A stretch of DNA of 64,000 nt from a virus. Positions 39,516 through 47,171 of this stretch are shown piece after piece. The notes under the pieces are model-generated. The model had not been told where the DNA came from, did no database searches, and was given only the letters and a program-made list of their open reading frames with translations. The position numbers and the translations under genes were made by a program. The stretch lies in IMG/VR virus record IMGVR_UViG_3300025000_000067, positions 1-64,000 of that record; one strand, 5' to 3'. Numbering within the stretch: the first letter of the stretch is position 1; each line of letters starts with the position of its first letter.

Positions 39516-39625
39516 AGGAATACTTCTGTGCTACGGAAGACAGGCAGGCGCTTAACATCCTGCCTTGATTCGGGCTCACAGGCGAAGAGGCATCGACCTC
39601 TAAGATAGAAGGGAAGTTTAGGAAG
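39516..39625 (+). promoter_or_regulatory. Multi-hairpin leader of the PAPS-reductase-family gene
   Basis: Stems AGGCAGG/CCTGCCT (39542-39548 with 39559-39565) and AGAGG/CCTCT (39586-39601), preceded by CTTC/GAAG. This leader differs from the GGGG/CCCC type used by neighbouring genes and could be a regulatory element. Confidence 0.4.
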
Positions 39626-40408
39626 ATGAATGAAATTACAGGACCTTTAGAGTTACGAGATGACTATACATCCATAATCGTTAGTTACTCAACAGGCATA
39701 GACTCAACAGGGGCCTTAGCCAAAGCCTTAGAACTTGCTAAGAAGTTACCACGAAAGACCAAAAAGTTTCTGCTTTATTGTGACACAGGTATGGAGTACA
39801 AAATTAATACTGGGTTATTCTACCAAGTAGCAAAAGCGTTTAAATTAGTACCAGTGCTACTTCAGAATGAAAAAACCTTTCTAGATATCCTACTTGAGCG
39901 CCAGAAGTGGCCGGATATGAAAAATCGTTGGTGTACCTCCTATCTTAAGACAGGAGTAACAGATAAATGGATCAGAGCAAATCGTCACATGCTAGGAGAG
40001 AGGGTGCTGTTTATAACCGGGGAGCGCCGGGATGAAAGTCCACGTAGAGCAAAGTATCCAGAATTGGATTGGCAAAGCACTACGCTCAAAACAGAGCGGA
40101 AAGGTAGATTCATATGCCACTGGTATCGGCCTGTTCTTGACTTTGAGAAGGGTAAAATGTTTGAGTATGGTAAAAAACTCCATATTCCCCCGCACCCCTG
40201 CTATGAGTATGTGAATAGATGTAGCTGCATGTTCTGTGTTTTCATGATGGATAAGCATACTATTGAGAATATGAAAAACCATCCTCAAGACGCACAGAAA
40301 TGGTTACAGGCAGAACTAAAGATAAATCACACCTGGAAGAACAAGATGAGCTTAAATAAGCTCTGGAATGAAAACTGTGAAGAAGCCCCTATGAATATCA
40401 TTGTCTAA
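39626..40408 (+). CDS. PAPS reductase/DndC-family PP-loop protein
   Basis: The PP-loop SYSTGIDSTGALAKAL near residue 18 fits the SGGxDS consensus of adenylyl-sulphur transfer enzymes, with Thr and Ile in place of two Gly. RWCTSYLKTG near 101, GERRDESPRRAKYP near 131 and the Cys cluster NRCSCMFCVF near 200 match the PAPS-reductase/DndC branch. Such phage proteins may act in sulphur chemistry, including DNA or tRNA modification; the substrate is not visible here. No DndA/D/E gene is seen nearby. Confidence 0.78.
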   Translation: MNEITGPLELRDDYTSIIVSYSTGIDSTGALAKALELAKKLPRKTKKFLLYCDTGMEYKINTGLFYQVAKAFKLVPVLLQNEKTFLDILLERQKWPDMKNRWCTSYLKTGVTDKWIRANRHMLGERVLFITGERRDESPRRAKYPELDWQSTTLKTERKGRFICHWYRPVLDFEKGKMFEYGKKLHIPPHPCYEYVNRCSCMFCVFMMDKHTIENMKNHPQDAQKWLQAELKINHTWKNKMSLNKLWNENCEEAPMNIIV

Positions 40409-40426
40409 AAGTCATAGGGTGGCTTC

Positions 40427-40505
40427 CGTCCACTTTTTAAAAAGGCCTATGTATGGTATTAATAGAGGGGTAGGACCTCTAAAACAAACGAAGGAGAGTG
40501 TATTA
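40427..40505 (+). promoter_or_regulatory. CRTCCACT-type dispersed promoter unit, copy E
   Basis: CGTCCACTTTTTAAAAA, CCTATGTATGGTATTAATAG, AGGGG...CCTCT hairpin and CGAAGGAGAGTG. Confidence 0.62.
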
Positions 40506-40507
40506 AA

Positions 40508-40981
40508 ATGACAGAGAAAATCAATTGGGTAAAAGTTATGGAAGACAACAGTGAGGCAATAGTTGACACAATCAAACTAGCAAAAGAGGAAGCTTATGGC
40601 TGCATGCAAGGATGGCACATTGACGTTGAAATAAACGAGGATGGTAAAGTATGGACCAGTGGTCTTAATTCCCATGGAAGTCAATCAATGTCTTCGTGGA
40701 AAGGTGAAACCCTTATTGTCTGCCATGTAAACTCTTGGGAAGTTGACACAAATGAAGCAGAGGATATTAAGTATTCCCCAGAAATATATGCTGAGTATCT
40801 GGCACAGCAGGAAGCCGAAGATGGTTATGACTCCGCTTGGGAGTTCATGGAGAATAAATACCCTGAGATTCGCCAACAATGGCAAAAAGATGCTAGAAAC
40901 TTTGAGATCAGTGAATTTGATGCAGGTGAACTGCTGGATAGAGCTATTGAGGGGCAGAGAGCATACCACCAGTTTGACTAA
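40508..40981 (+). CDS. Hypothetical acidic protein (157 aa)
   Basis: The product begins MTEKINWVKVMEDNSEAI and contains GWHIDVEINEDGKVWTSG, then VNSWEVDTNEAEDIKYS. It is acidic and globular, without membrane or metal motifs. It has its own promoter unit and a GGGG/CCCC-type end. Function unknown. Confidence 0.58.
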   Translation: MTEKINWVKVMEDNSEAIVDTIKLAKEEAYGCMQGWHIDVEINEDGKVWTSGLNSHGSQSMSSWKGETLIVCHVNSWEVDTNEAEDIKYSPEIYAEYLAQQEAEDGYDSAWEFMENKYPEIRQQWQKDARNFEISEFDAGELLDRAIEGQRAYHQFD

Positions 40982-41016
40982 GTATTTCAGGGGTCCTTAG
41001 GCCCCTTTCCTATTAT

Positions 41017-41085
41017 CGTCCACTTTTTAAAAAAGCCTATGTATAGTATTAGTAGAGGGGATCGAGCCCCTAAAATAAAAGGAGC
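41017..41085 (+). promoter_or_regulatory. CRTCCACT-type dispersed promoter unit, copy F
   Basis: CGTCCACTTTTTAAAAA, CCTATGTATAGTATTAGTAG, AGGGGATCGAGCCCCT and AAATAAAAGGAGCGTG: the best consensus copy. Confidence 0.65.
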
Positions 41086-42003
41086 GTGTTGAAGGTGCGA
41101 GACACATTTGAAATGGTCAATGGAGCGGTTACAGTAATTTTAGGTGGAGCAGACCAGCAAGGTAAGTTTTCTTTTGAAGGTGTTAAAGTATCAACGAAAC
41201 CTAACGTATTGTTTAAGTCCTATGTTCACAGCTTAGATAAAAAAGTTAGTGGAGAGCTTACAATCACCTCCCTTCGTGAGCACATCTATGGAAAGATCAA
41301 GGTTCAAGCAGATTCGGAGCTTAAAGATTATATCAAAAAGCATATCAATGACACGGCATTTTACACTGAGAAGGATGAATACGAATACAAGTTTTTCTCC
41401 CGCGGAGTTAACTCCAAAGATGCATATCCGGAAATTGACGAGAATATCAACTTAACTTACGGTAGTATTGGCCATGGCTTAGTTAACTGCACAATTAATA
41501 ATAGATACTGTGTTTACGACCTTGTTCAGGACAAATTTATAAGCATTAGATCATCTAGTTATAGCGATGCGGTAGATGTAACCCCACTGCAAATTTTCTA
41601 TGGGAGAGAACTAAACTTCATTATTGCCCTTGAGCAGTACAAACTTGGTAAAGCTCACCCGGCCTTTACAGAAGTCGTTAACCTGAATAAGTTCCTTGAG
41701 GGTAAAAAGTCAGTGAAACTTAAAATGACCAACGGTAAAGTTCATGAGCTTAAAAGCACATCTTCAGAAGTTCGGGCTAATCAAATTATAGAGTGCATCA
41801 ATGGTGTCTTCTCTATGGAGAATAACTACCACCTATCCCCGCGCCTTGAAAAAGATCACACAGGTTTAGAGTTCCTTGATTGCTTGCAGTTCGGTAAACA
41901 GACCTATAAAATTAATGCAGCGAACCTAGTAATTAAAGCCCCGGCCCCAAAAGTAAAGGCACCTAAGACCCGGGTTCGGAAGTCTAAAAACGCAGCGAAG
42001 TAA
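41086..42003 (+). CDS. Hypothetical protein with basic tail (305 aa)
   Basis: TTG 41086 lies six bases after AAAGGAG. The protein is beta-rich (TFEMVNGAVTVILGGAD, LTYGSIGHGLVNCTINN) and ends in a Lys/Ala/Pro tail (APKVKAPKTRVRKSKNA) that could bind nucleic acid. Its size and strong promoter suggest an abundant product. No family recognised. Confidence 0.58.
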   Translation: MLKVRDTFEMVNGAVTVILGGADQQGKFSFEGVKVSTKPNVLFKSYVHSLDKKVSGELTITSLREHIYGKIKVQADSELKDYIKKHINDTAFYTEKDEYEYKFFSRGVNSKDAYPEIDENINLTYGSIGHGLVNCTINNRYCVYDLVQDKFISIRSSSYSDAVDVTPLQIFYGRELNFIIALEQYKLGKAHPAFTEVVNLNKFLEGKKSVKLKMTNGKVHELKSTSSEVRANQIIECINGVFSMENNYHLSPRLEKDHTGLEFLDCLQFGKQTYKINAANLVIKAPAPKVKAPKTRVRKSKNAAK

Positions 42004-42045
42004 TTAATAGGGGCTTCGGCCCCTTAATATAAAGGAGTGTTTAAG

Positions 42046-42666
42046 ATGGAATTAGCTACTTTTGAGCTACCTAAAGGCTATGAACTTCTGAAGTCTAAGG
42101 TCAAAGAGGGCGAAACAGTTGATGGTGGCCCGGTGCGTATTATCCTAGCTGTAAGAGCTTCTGACGGGGAACATGTTACCTGGGAGTACAATGACAGGAG
42201 CAAGTGTTACTGGGGTCACTACTACAGAAGTAAGTGTTACTGGGGTCACTACTACAGAAGTTTAGAGGCTGCTGAGAGAGACTTCGAAACTAGGAACCCT
42301 GACTATACGAAAGCTATCAGAGATGCTAAGGCGATCTACGAAGAAATGAAGGCCCTCTATGCAGCAGGCAATGAGAACCCAGAGGATTACTTGGTAGTAG
42401 CTAAGAAGTATGCTAACTTAGTTACTAAGTACGGAAGTTGCAGGGATGGGCTCCATACTGAATGGACTATTCCCGGCACAACATTCCTATCTTCACGGAA
42501 TACACCTACCTATACTTCCTATAAATCGTTCACCAGACTTCCGGATTTCCTTATATTTGCTGAGGACTGTGCTATGATGGTCTATCGCCTAAACGGTGGC
42601 GAAGGGTTTACTACGCCAGAGCTTGTGAAGTTCTTAGACAGTCGGCCTAAGTTCTTAGGGGAATAA
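42046..42666 (+). CDS. Hypothetical protein with duplicated 10-aa segment (about 206 aa)
   Basis: ATG 42046 follows AAAGGAGTG. A perfect 30-bp tandem duplication near 42200-42260 repeats SKCYWGHYYR. The rest is alpha-beta with AAERDFETRNPDYTKAIRD. The gene lies between two GGGGCTTCGGCCCC-type leader hairpins. Function unknown. Confidence 0.55.
   Translation: MELATFELPKGYELLKSKVKEGETVDGGPVRIILAVRASDGEHVTWEYNDRSKCYWGHYYRSKCYWGHYYRSLEAAERDFETRNPDYTKAIRDAKAIYEEMKALYAAGNENPEDYLVVAKKYANLVTKYGSCRDGLHTEWTIPGTTFLSSRNTPTYTSYKSFTRLPDFLIFAEDCAMMVYRLNGGEGFTTPELVKFLDSRPKFLGE
42198..42260 (+). repeat. 30-bp in-frame tandem duplication
   Basis: The unit starting AAGTGTTACTGGGGTCAC and ending CTACAGAAG-type codons occurs twice in a row. 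Confidence 0.8.
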
Positions 42667-42704
42667 AAGGGGCTTCGGCCCCTAAAATAAAAGGAGTGCT
42701 GTAA

Positions 42705-43244
42705 ATGAAAAAGCTTTTTAAGGCTATGCAAAGCCTAGTCAACAAACATGTTGAATGCTATCAATCGGACTTCGGAATTGACAAGAAAGTGATCATGGCT
42801 AACCCTAATGAAGTTCTTTATTATTGGTACATTTGTCAGTATGGGACCTTTCTTGCAAGCGCTACTGACATGCAGTGGGTCGAATCAGGTAGACCAAAAT
42901 CCGCTAAGTTCTGGTTATCTGAAACTAAGATGATCTTTGAAGTTCATATAGATACTAAGGAGCTTAAGTCCATAACCCCATACAAAATGGAGGGTATTAT
43001 TAAGGCAGCTAAATCTATGTCTGAGAACATTAAACTTGACTATCTAATCAAGTGGATGGGCAGAGGTCCTATGTTCGAGAATGAGAGGCCTTCTGAAACA
43101 CTCTACCATGTAGCTGATAGCCTTAACTTTAAACATCCTAAAATTAATGAACTCATTAAGGATTGCTCAGGTATCCTTACTATTCTTGCTGCCTTAACTG
43201 AACTAAAGGCTAGCACAATGCATGAACTAAAGGAGCGTGCTTAA
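42705..43244 (+). CDS. Hypothetical protein (179 aa)
   Basis: The product begins MKKLFKAMQSLVNKHVECYQ and is mainly helical with an aromatic centre (LYYWYICQYGTFLASATDMQ). It is preceded by GGGGCTTCGGCCCC and AAAGGAG. Its 3' end overlaps the ribosome binding site of the next gene. Function unknown. Confidence 0.55.
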   Translation: MKKLFKAMQSLVNKHVECYQSDFGIDKKVIMANPNEVLYYWYICQYGTFLASATDMQWVESGRPKSAKFWLSETKMIFEVHIDTKELKSITPYKMEGIIKAAKSMSENIKLDYLIKWMGRGPMFENERPSETLYHVADSLNFKHPKINELIKDCSGILTILAALTELKASTMHELKERA

Positions 43245-43245
43245 A

Positions 43246-43647
43246 ATGATGGAATTTAATGACACAGATGTAGTTAAAGAGCTAGTAATCGAGATCAAAT
43301 TAGAGTTTACAGCATCGGATATTGATAACCTTATTGTGACGGCTTTTGAGGGTGGTACTGATTATTGGGCAGGCATAATTTATAAAAAAGAGCAGTTTAG
43401 TCTTAAACCGAAAGGTGTACCTACGGCACAGTGGATTACTAAGCTTTTACTTGAGGGGCAAGACGTTGAGCTATGTGATATTGAGGACAGGTCTGAACGT
43501 TGGGTACTGAGCTTACAGAAGCTCATGGATGGTATTGCTTTGAATGCTAAGGAACGTCCAGAGCACATAGACAAGGATAATTGGGATGCTGAGGACGCTG
43601 ATTGTATTATGCAGTACGCCTTATTCGGGGAAATTGTATACAGCTAA
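43246..43647 (+). CDS. Hypothetical protein (133 aa)
   Basis: ATG 43246 follows AAAGGAGCGTGCTTAAA. The sequence VKELVIEIKLEFTASDIDNL, then GGTDYWAGI, and DNWDAEDADCIMQYALFG recurs in phage proteins of this type, but I cannot name the family. It is the last gene before a TTGTTCAAAGTTG element. Confidence 0.55.
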   Translation: MMEFNDTDVVKELVIEIKLEFTASDIDNLIVTAFEGGTDYWAGIIYKKEQFSLKPKGVPTAQWITKLLLEGQDVELCDIEDRSERWVLSLQKLMDGIALNAKERPEHIDKDNWDAEDADCIMQYALFGEIVYS

Positions 43648-43683
43648 TGGGGCTTAAATGCCCCTTCTTTTCCATAATTTATT

Positions 43684-43733
43684 TTGTTCAAAGTTGTATA
43701 AGTTTGGTCATTATGTGGTATGATAGTATCATT
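43684..43733 (+). promoter_or_regulatory. TTGTTCAAAGTTG element with promoter-like boxes
   Basis: Exact element at 43684-43696, followed by TATAAG and, further on, TATGAT (43719-43724). It lies in the only gap before the 43764-48.3 kb gene run. Confidence 0.58.
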
Positions 43734-43763
43734 GAACTAGTGAAATGAAAGGAGCGGATTATA

Positions 43764-44324
43764 TTGTCAATCGAACCTATTATTTGCCCAGCAGAGGGTA
43801 ATGGGAAGGTCATGGACTTTCATCAGAAACTAGGTACTATTCTAGGTCTTACAGGCTCAAAAGAGCTGTACCTATGGGCTAGTAGCTCTGCGAGTGAATA
43901 CCTGTTCTGCTATGGTAATGCAGAGTACGCGGTGTCTAAGATTCATTTCTACGATCCAGCAGGGAGAGTCTACACAAATCCTCATGGGTACTTTGGTTAC
44001 TGGGAGGGCGAAACTAGCTACAGGTATCGAGGTATAAGCTTTAAGACAAATCAAAAGCTTCTGAAGCGTGTGAAGCTGACGAAAGACTTCAATTGGAAAA
44101 AGTCCTACGATGAAGATATTCTGTTCTTTGTATCCCGGGGGAGGATGGGATACACCAAACCACAAGCTGAGATATATATCCCCTTCTCATACCTTAGGAA
44201 CCTAGGGTTTACCGTTGAGGTTGCAGAGTTTGATCATAATGATGATGAGATTCTGCAGGTGGCTAAGCTGGTAGCGCCAGAATTTTCTGTGATCATAGGT
44301 CAAGAAGTTAAATTGAAGGAGTAG
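43764..44324 (+). CDS. Hypothetical protein (186 aa)
   Basis: TTG 43764 follows AAAGGAGCGG. The product is an aromatic-rich globular protein (EYLFCYGNAEYAVSKIHFYD, GRMGYTKPQAEIYIPFSYL). It heads a long operon of small genes ending with the exonuclease. Function unknown. Confidence 0.55.
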   Translation: MSIEPIICPAEGNGKVMDFHQKLGTILGLTGSKELYLWASSSASEYLFCYGNAEYAVSKIHFYDPAGRVYTNPHGYFGYWEGETSYRYRGISFKTNQKLLKRVKLTKDFNWKKSYDEDILFFVSRGRMGYTKPQAEIYIPFSYLRNLGFTVEVAEFDHNDDEILQVAKLVAPEFSVIIGQEVKLKE

Positions 44325-44331
44325 GTGGGGA

Positions 44332-44580
44332 ATGCTTAATCCTATAAAAATTACATGGGAACCTGTAACCTATGGTATGGGGCAGTGGATCGGGTACATG
44401 AGGATTAACAATCTACGTAGGGGAGCTGTGCAAATAGACAGCATAAGAATTGTACTCAAGATATACACTGCTAACCTTTTAACTTGCTCGGAGTTGAATG
44501 CACTAACGCATGAGCTAGTGCAAAATCCAAATATGAGGGATAAGCTAGTCGAGTTGACGTGCATAGAGGAGGGAGGTTAA
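44332..44580 (+). CDS. Hypothetical protein (82 aa)
   Basis: ATG 44332 follows GGAGTAGGTGGGGA. A small beta-strand half (WEPVTYGMGQWIGYMRI) precedes a helical half. Cotranscribed with its neighbours. Function unknown. Confidence 0.5.
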   Translation: MLNPIKITWEPVTYGMGQWIGYMRINNLRRGAVQIDSIRIVLKIYTANLLTCSELNALTHELVQNPNMRDKLVELTCIEEGG

Positions 44581-44583
44581 GCT

Positions 44584-44808
44584 ATGAATCTAATTGATTG
44601 CCATGTAACAAAGGTTATCAGTGTTCGGGAATTTAACGCTACTGAAGAGTGGAAGCTTGTTAAAGGGGACTGGGGCTTTGGTAATGTCTATACTGAGTTT
44701 ATGGTGGAGTACTGGGATGACGGCGGGCAGCAGAAAAAGCCTGAACAATTAATCTTTGAAAGGGGAACTGAGCCAGATGTTAAACCTGGGTACATTTTTC
44801 AACACTGA
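44584..44808 (+). CDS. Hypothetical protein (74 aa)
   Basis: ATG 44584 follows GGAGGGAGG. The product is a small beta protein (EEWKLVKGDWGFGNVYTEFM, VEYWDDGGQQKK). The stop overlaps the next start (TGATG). Function unknown. Confidence 0.5.
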   Translation: MNLIDCHVTKVISVREFNATEEWKLVKGDWGFGNVYTEFMVEYWDDGGQQKKPEQLIFERGTEPDVKPGYIFQH

Positions 44809-45011
44809 TGAGGAAGACTAATGAATCTCAAGCGCACCTTAACTGCTCAAAGTGCAAATGGTCAGACATAAAGGTTAAGGCAGACTACCAGCATAGGGGA
44901 GTTGGTTTCTGCCTCGTGCATAAGCAGCAGTGGATAATCGAACAGCATCCAGAGGAGGATATATCAGAACGGGAATGGGCCAATTCAACCTATGCTAGGT
45001 ACTACGTCTAA
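44808..45011 (+). CDS. Small zinc-ribbon-like protein (67 aa)
   Basis: The sequence LNCSKCKWSDIKVKAD, then GVGFCLVHKQQW, gives CxxC plus C-x2-H, enough for one zinc. Coupled translation with the upstream gene is indicated by the overlapping stop and start. Confidence 0.5.
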   Translation: MRKTNESQAHLNCSKCKWSDIKVKADYQHRGVGFCLVHKQQWIIEQHPEEDISEREWANSTYARYYV

Positions 45012-45043
45012 AGATAAGAAAGAGGAGAGCTGGGGGTTAAATT

Positions 45044-45538
45044 ATGGCAGAGGACAAAATGCCCAAGCATTGGGAAATGCAAAGAGTATCTAGACTTTCA
45101 CATGAAGAGCAGCTAGAAAATATGAGGGGTAGTCTTAGAAGACTAGAGGACAGAAACTCTACGTTAGAACAACGTGTAGAACACCTAAGAGTATCCCGTA
45201 GAGTGCTTATGACCTTACTTGAACAACTAGAGCAGGAAAATGCTTCTGAAATCAAACGCTTGGAAAAACTCTTAGCCTTAGAGAGAAGTCAGAAGAGGCG
45301 TGTGTCTAAGGATCATCCTTTATGGGCACCCCAAGAGCATCCTAGTCTAGATGCTTTAGCCAACGAGTACTTAAAAAGTTACCCTAATGATCCTCAAGCT
45401 GTACTAGAAGCCCAAGGTATTAGGGAAAATGCAAAGAGTATACGTGAGGAGTTTAAATCTGATGAGTCAGAAGTGCTAGCCAGTAAGCAGGATAAGTTGC
45501 GGAAAATACGCAGACTTACAGAGCAGGAAAGAGTCTAA
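45044..45538 (+). CDS. Coiled-coil protein (164 aa)
   Basis: A long Leu/Glu/Arg-rich coiled coil (LSHEEQLENMRGSLRRLEDR, LEQRVEHLRVSRRVLMTL) covers residues 18-90. A helical C-terminal region follows. It may serve as a structural adaptor. Function unknown. Confidence 0.55.
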   Translation: MAEDKMPKHWEMQRVSRLSHEEQLENMRGSLRRLEDRNSTLEQRVEHLRVSRRVLMTLLEQLEQENASEIKRLEKLLALERSQKRRVSKDHPLWAPQEHPSLDALANEYLKSYPNDPQAVLEAQGIRENAKSIREEFKSDESEVLASKQDKLRKIRRLTEQERV

Positions 45539-45559
45539 GAAAGAGGAGAGTGTTCAACT

Positions 45560-46174
45560 ATGAAAAGTATTAAGGGGATTGCTGCAGATGCTCGAGACTT
45601 AGAACTCATTGAATTAGCCTTTGCTAAAACTGAGAGAAATCAAGCTGCAACAATCAGCTCCAAGCTAATCTACGGAGCAGCAAGGCAGTGCGGTAAAGTT
45701 GACTTCACTGCTTCAGCTTTAGAAGGCCTACTAAAAAGTTCACCCATCGAAGTCACGTGTTGCAAATGTGGTGATAAGGGCTTAGCTGAACCTATACCAA
45801 GAGTCGATGACAACGTTAAAGAGTGGATCTATGAGCTCTGTGACGAAGCTTTTAAGGCCCTAGAGCGAGATCCTAATATACCACCTGATGAAGAGTGCCT
45901 ACCCGGTAAACCCTGCGCCCGGTGCGCTGAAATACTAGCTGAGGTCTTCTGTTCTGAGTGCGGGTGTTTGGTAGATCTGGATGAGCTTTCCAATGAAGAA
46001 CGCCCTAATAAGGGGTTGTGCAAAGACTGCTTTGAGGCTATCAGGAGAGCTGGTATTTGCTCAGTATGCGCTTCAGAAGAGTACGATGCAGATGAGTTAC
46101 AGGAGAGCAGGTGTCCCAGTTGTTATGAAGAGTTTAGTGCTTACATCGGTGTACAAAAAGAGGAGGAGGAATAA
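45560..46174 (+). CDS. Multi-zinc-ribbon protein (204 aa)
   Basis: At least four CxxC pairs occur: TCCKCGD, PCARCAE, FCSECGCLVD, and later LCKDCF, ICSVCA and CPSCYEEF. They suggest two to three zinc ribbons separated by helices. The N-terminal 60 residues are helical. A nucleic-acid or protein interaction role is likely but unproven. It lies three bases before the deaminase gene. Confidence 0.6.
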   Translation: MKSIKGIAADARDLELIELAFAKTERNQAATISSKLIYGAARQCGKVDFTASALEGLLKSSPIEVTCCKCGDKGLAEPIPRVDDNVKEWIYELCDEAFKALERDPNIPPDEECLPGKPCARCAEILAEVFCSECGCLVDLDELSNEERPNKGLCKDCFEAIRRAGICSVCASEEYDADELQESRCPSCYEEFSAYIGVQKEEEE

Positions 46175-46177
46175 GCG

Positions 46178-46996
46178 ATGTTTGTAATTTGTATGAATGA
46201 CTATCCAGTGGCCACGGCTGAAACTGAACAGAAAGCATCGAAGGCCCGGGCTTATATTCAAAGGATTTATGACATGCTGTGTATAGCTAGCTCACAATAT
46301 GGGAGTAAAATTTATATCCATATACATGAAGTACCTGAAATTTCAACAGTAGAGGATTATCACAATGTCTTTATAAAGTCGGGGGGAGGGCAGTACCAAC
46401 ATATTCTAAATAACCTGATGCACCGAGTATCGTACCCATTAACTAGCACTGTACCTATACTTAATGCAGAAGAGGCTACTGACCTATTCAAGAACTTTCG
46501 GAAAACGTACCCGACCATTGATGAATTCATTAAGCGTACACAAGCTGAAGGCTGGTCTGTTAGCTCTAAAGAGGAAATCAAGGAAGATATTAATTACTGG
46601 AATGTAGCTAGATCATATATGGTGCGTAGTAACTGTTTAAAAAGGCAGTACGGATGTGTCATTGTCCGAGCGGACGGGGTTGTAGCTTCTATGGGGTGTA
46701 ACAAAAGCCGTGTGCCTTGCACCACTTGTGCTAGGGAAAATGTTGATCATAATTCCGGAGACTATGCAGGGTGCCCGGCTATCCACGCTGAGCAAATGGC
46801 TCTTATGAAAGCTAGTGCCCATAACTTGAAAGGGGCTAAGCTTTACCTAGTTAGTAATGACAACCTAAATGTAACATGCTGCCCTACCTGTCAAAACATA
46901 ATGAACTGGTATGGAGTAACTCAAGTAACGGAGGTGTTAATAACGGAGGTGTTAATAACGGAGGTGTTAATAACGGATGAAAGTCAAGAAAATTGA
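46178..46996 (+). CDS. dCMP deaminase-family protein with N-terminal extension
   Basis: Residues 135-245 hold the zinc deaminase core: PAIHAEQMAL (His and catalytic Glu) and CCPTCQNIM (two Cys), with RQYGCVIVRADGVVASMGCN before them. dCMP deaminase makes dUMP for ThyX. The first 130 residues are an unrelated alpha-beta domain. The C-terminus contains three VLITE repeats from a 15-bp tandem DNA repeat (46927-46977). The extension is unusual for this family. Confidence 0.85.
   Translation: MFVICMNDYPVATAETEQKASKARAYIQRIYDMLCIASSQYGSKIYIHIHEVPEISTVEDYHNVFIKSGGGQYQHILNNLMHRVSYPLTSTVPILNAEEATDLFKNFRKTYPTIDEFIKRTQAEGWSVSSKEEIKEDINYWNVARSYMVRSNCLKRQYGCVIVRADGVVASMGCNKSRVPCTTCARENVDHNSGDYAGCPAIHAEQMALMKASAHNLKGAKLYLVSNDNLNVTCCPTCQNIMNWYGVTQVTEVLITEVLITEVLITDESQEN
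46927..46977 (+). repeat. 15-bp in-frame tandem repeat
   Basis: TAACGGAGGTGTTAA is repeated three times. Each unit also contains a GGAGGTG ribosome-binding-like sequence ahead of the next gene at 46977. Confidence 0.85.
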
Positions 46997-47171
46997 AAAG
47001 CGAATATCTGATGCACTTATAGCAGCACGAATGACTAATGCATCATTTGGCTTTGGTGCTAAAACTTCACAGGACATTATTGCAACAACAAAACCATATA
47101 GAGATACCTATATCATAGGACCTCTAGAAGAGGCCTTAAAACTTCTTCGTGAGGGCAAGCGTCATGATTAG
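46977..47171 (+). CDS. Hypothetical protein (64 aa)
   Basis: ATG 46977 overlaps the deaminase end and is preceded by repeated GGAGGTG sequences within the 15-bp repeats. The product is helical and basic (MKVKKIEKRISDALIAARMT). Function unknown. Confidence 0.5.
   Translation: MKVKKIEKRISDALIAARMTNASFGFGAKTSQDIIATTKPYRDTYIIGPLEEALKLLREGKRHD

Noticed and set aside
39626-40408. Complete phosphorothioation (dnd) operon
   Set aside because: Only the DndC-like gene is seen; no cysteine desulphurase or DndD/E partner is nearby.
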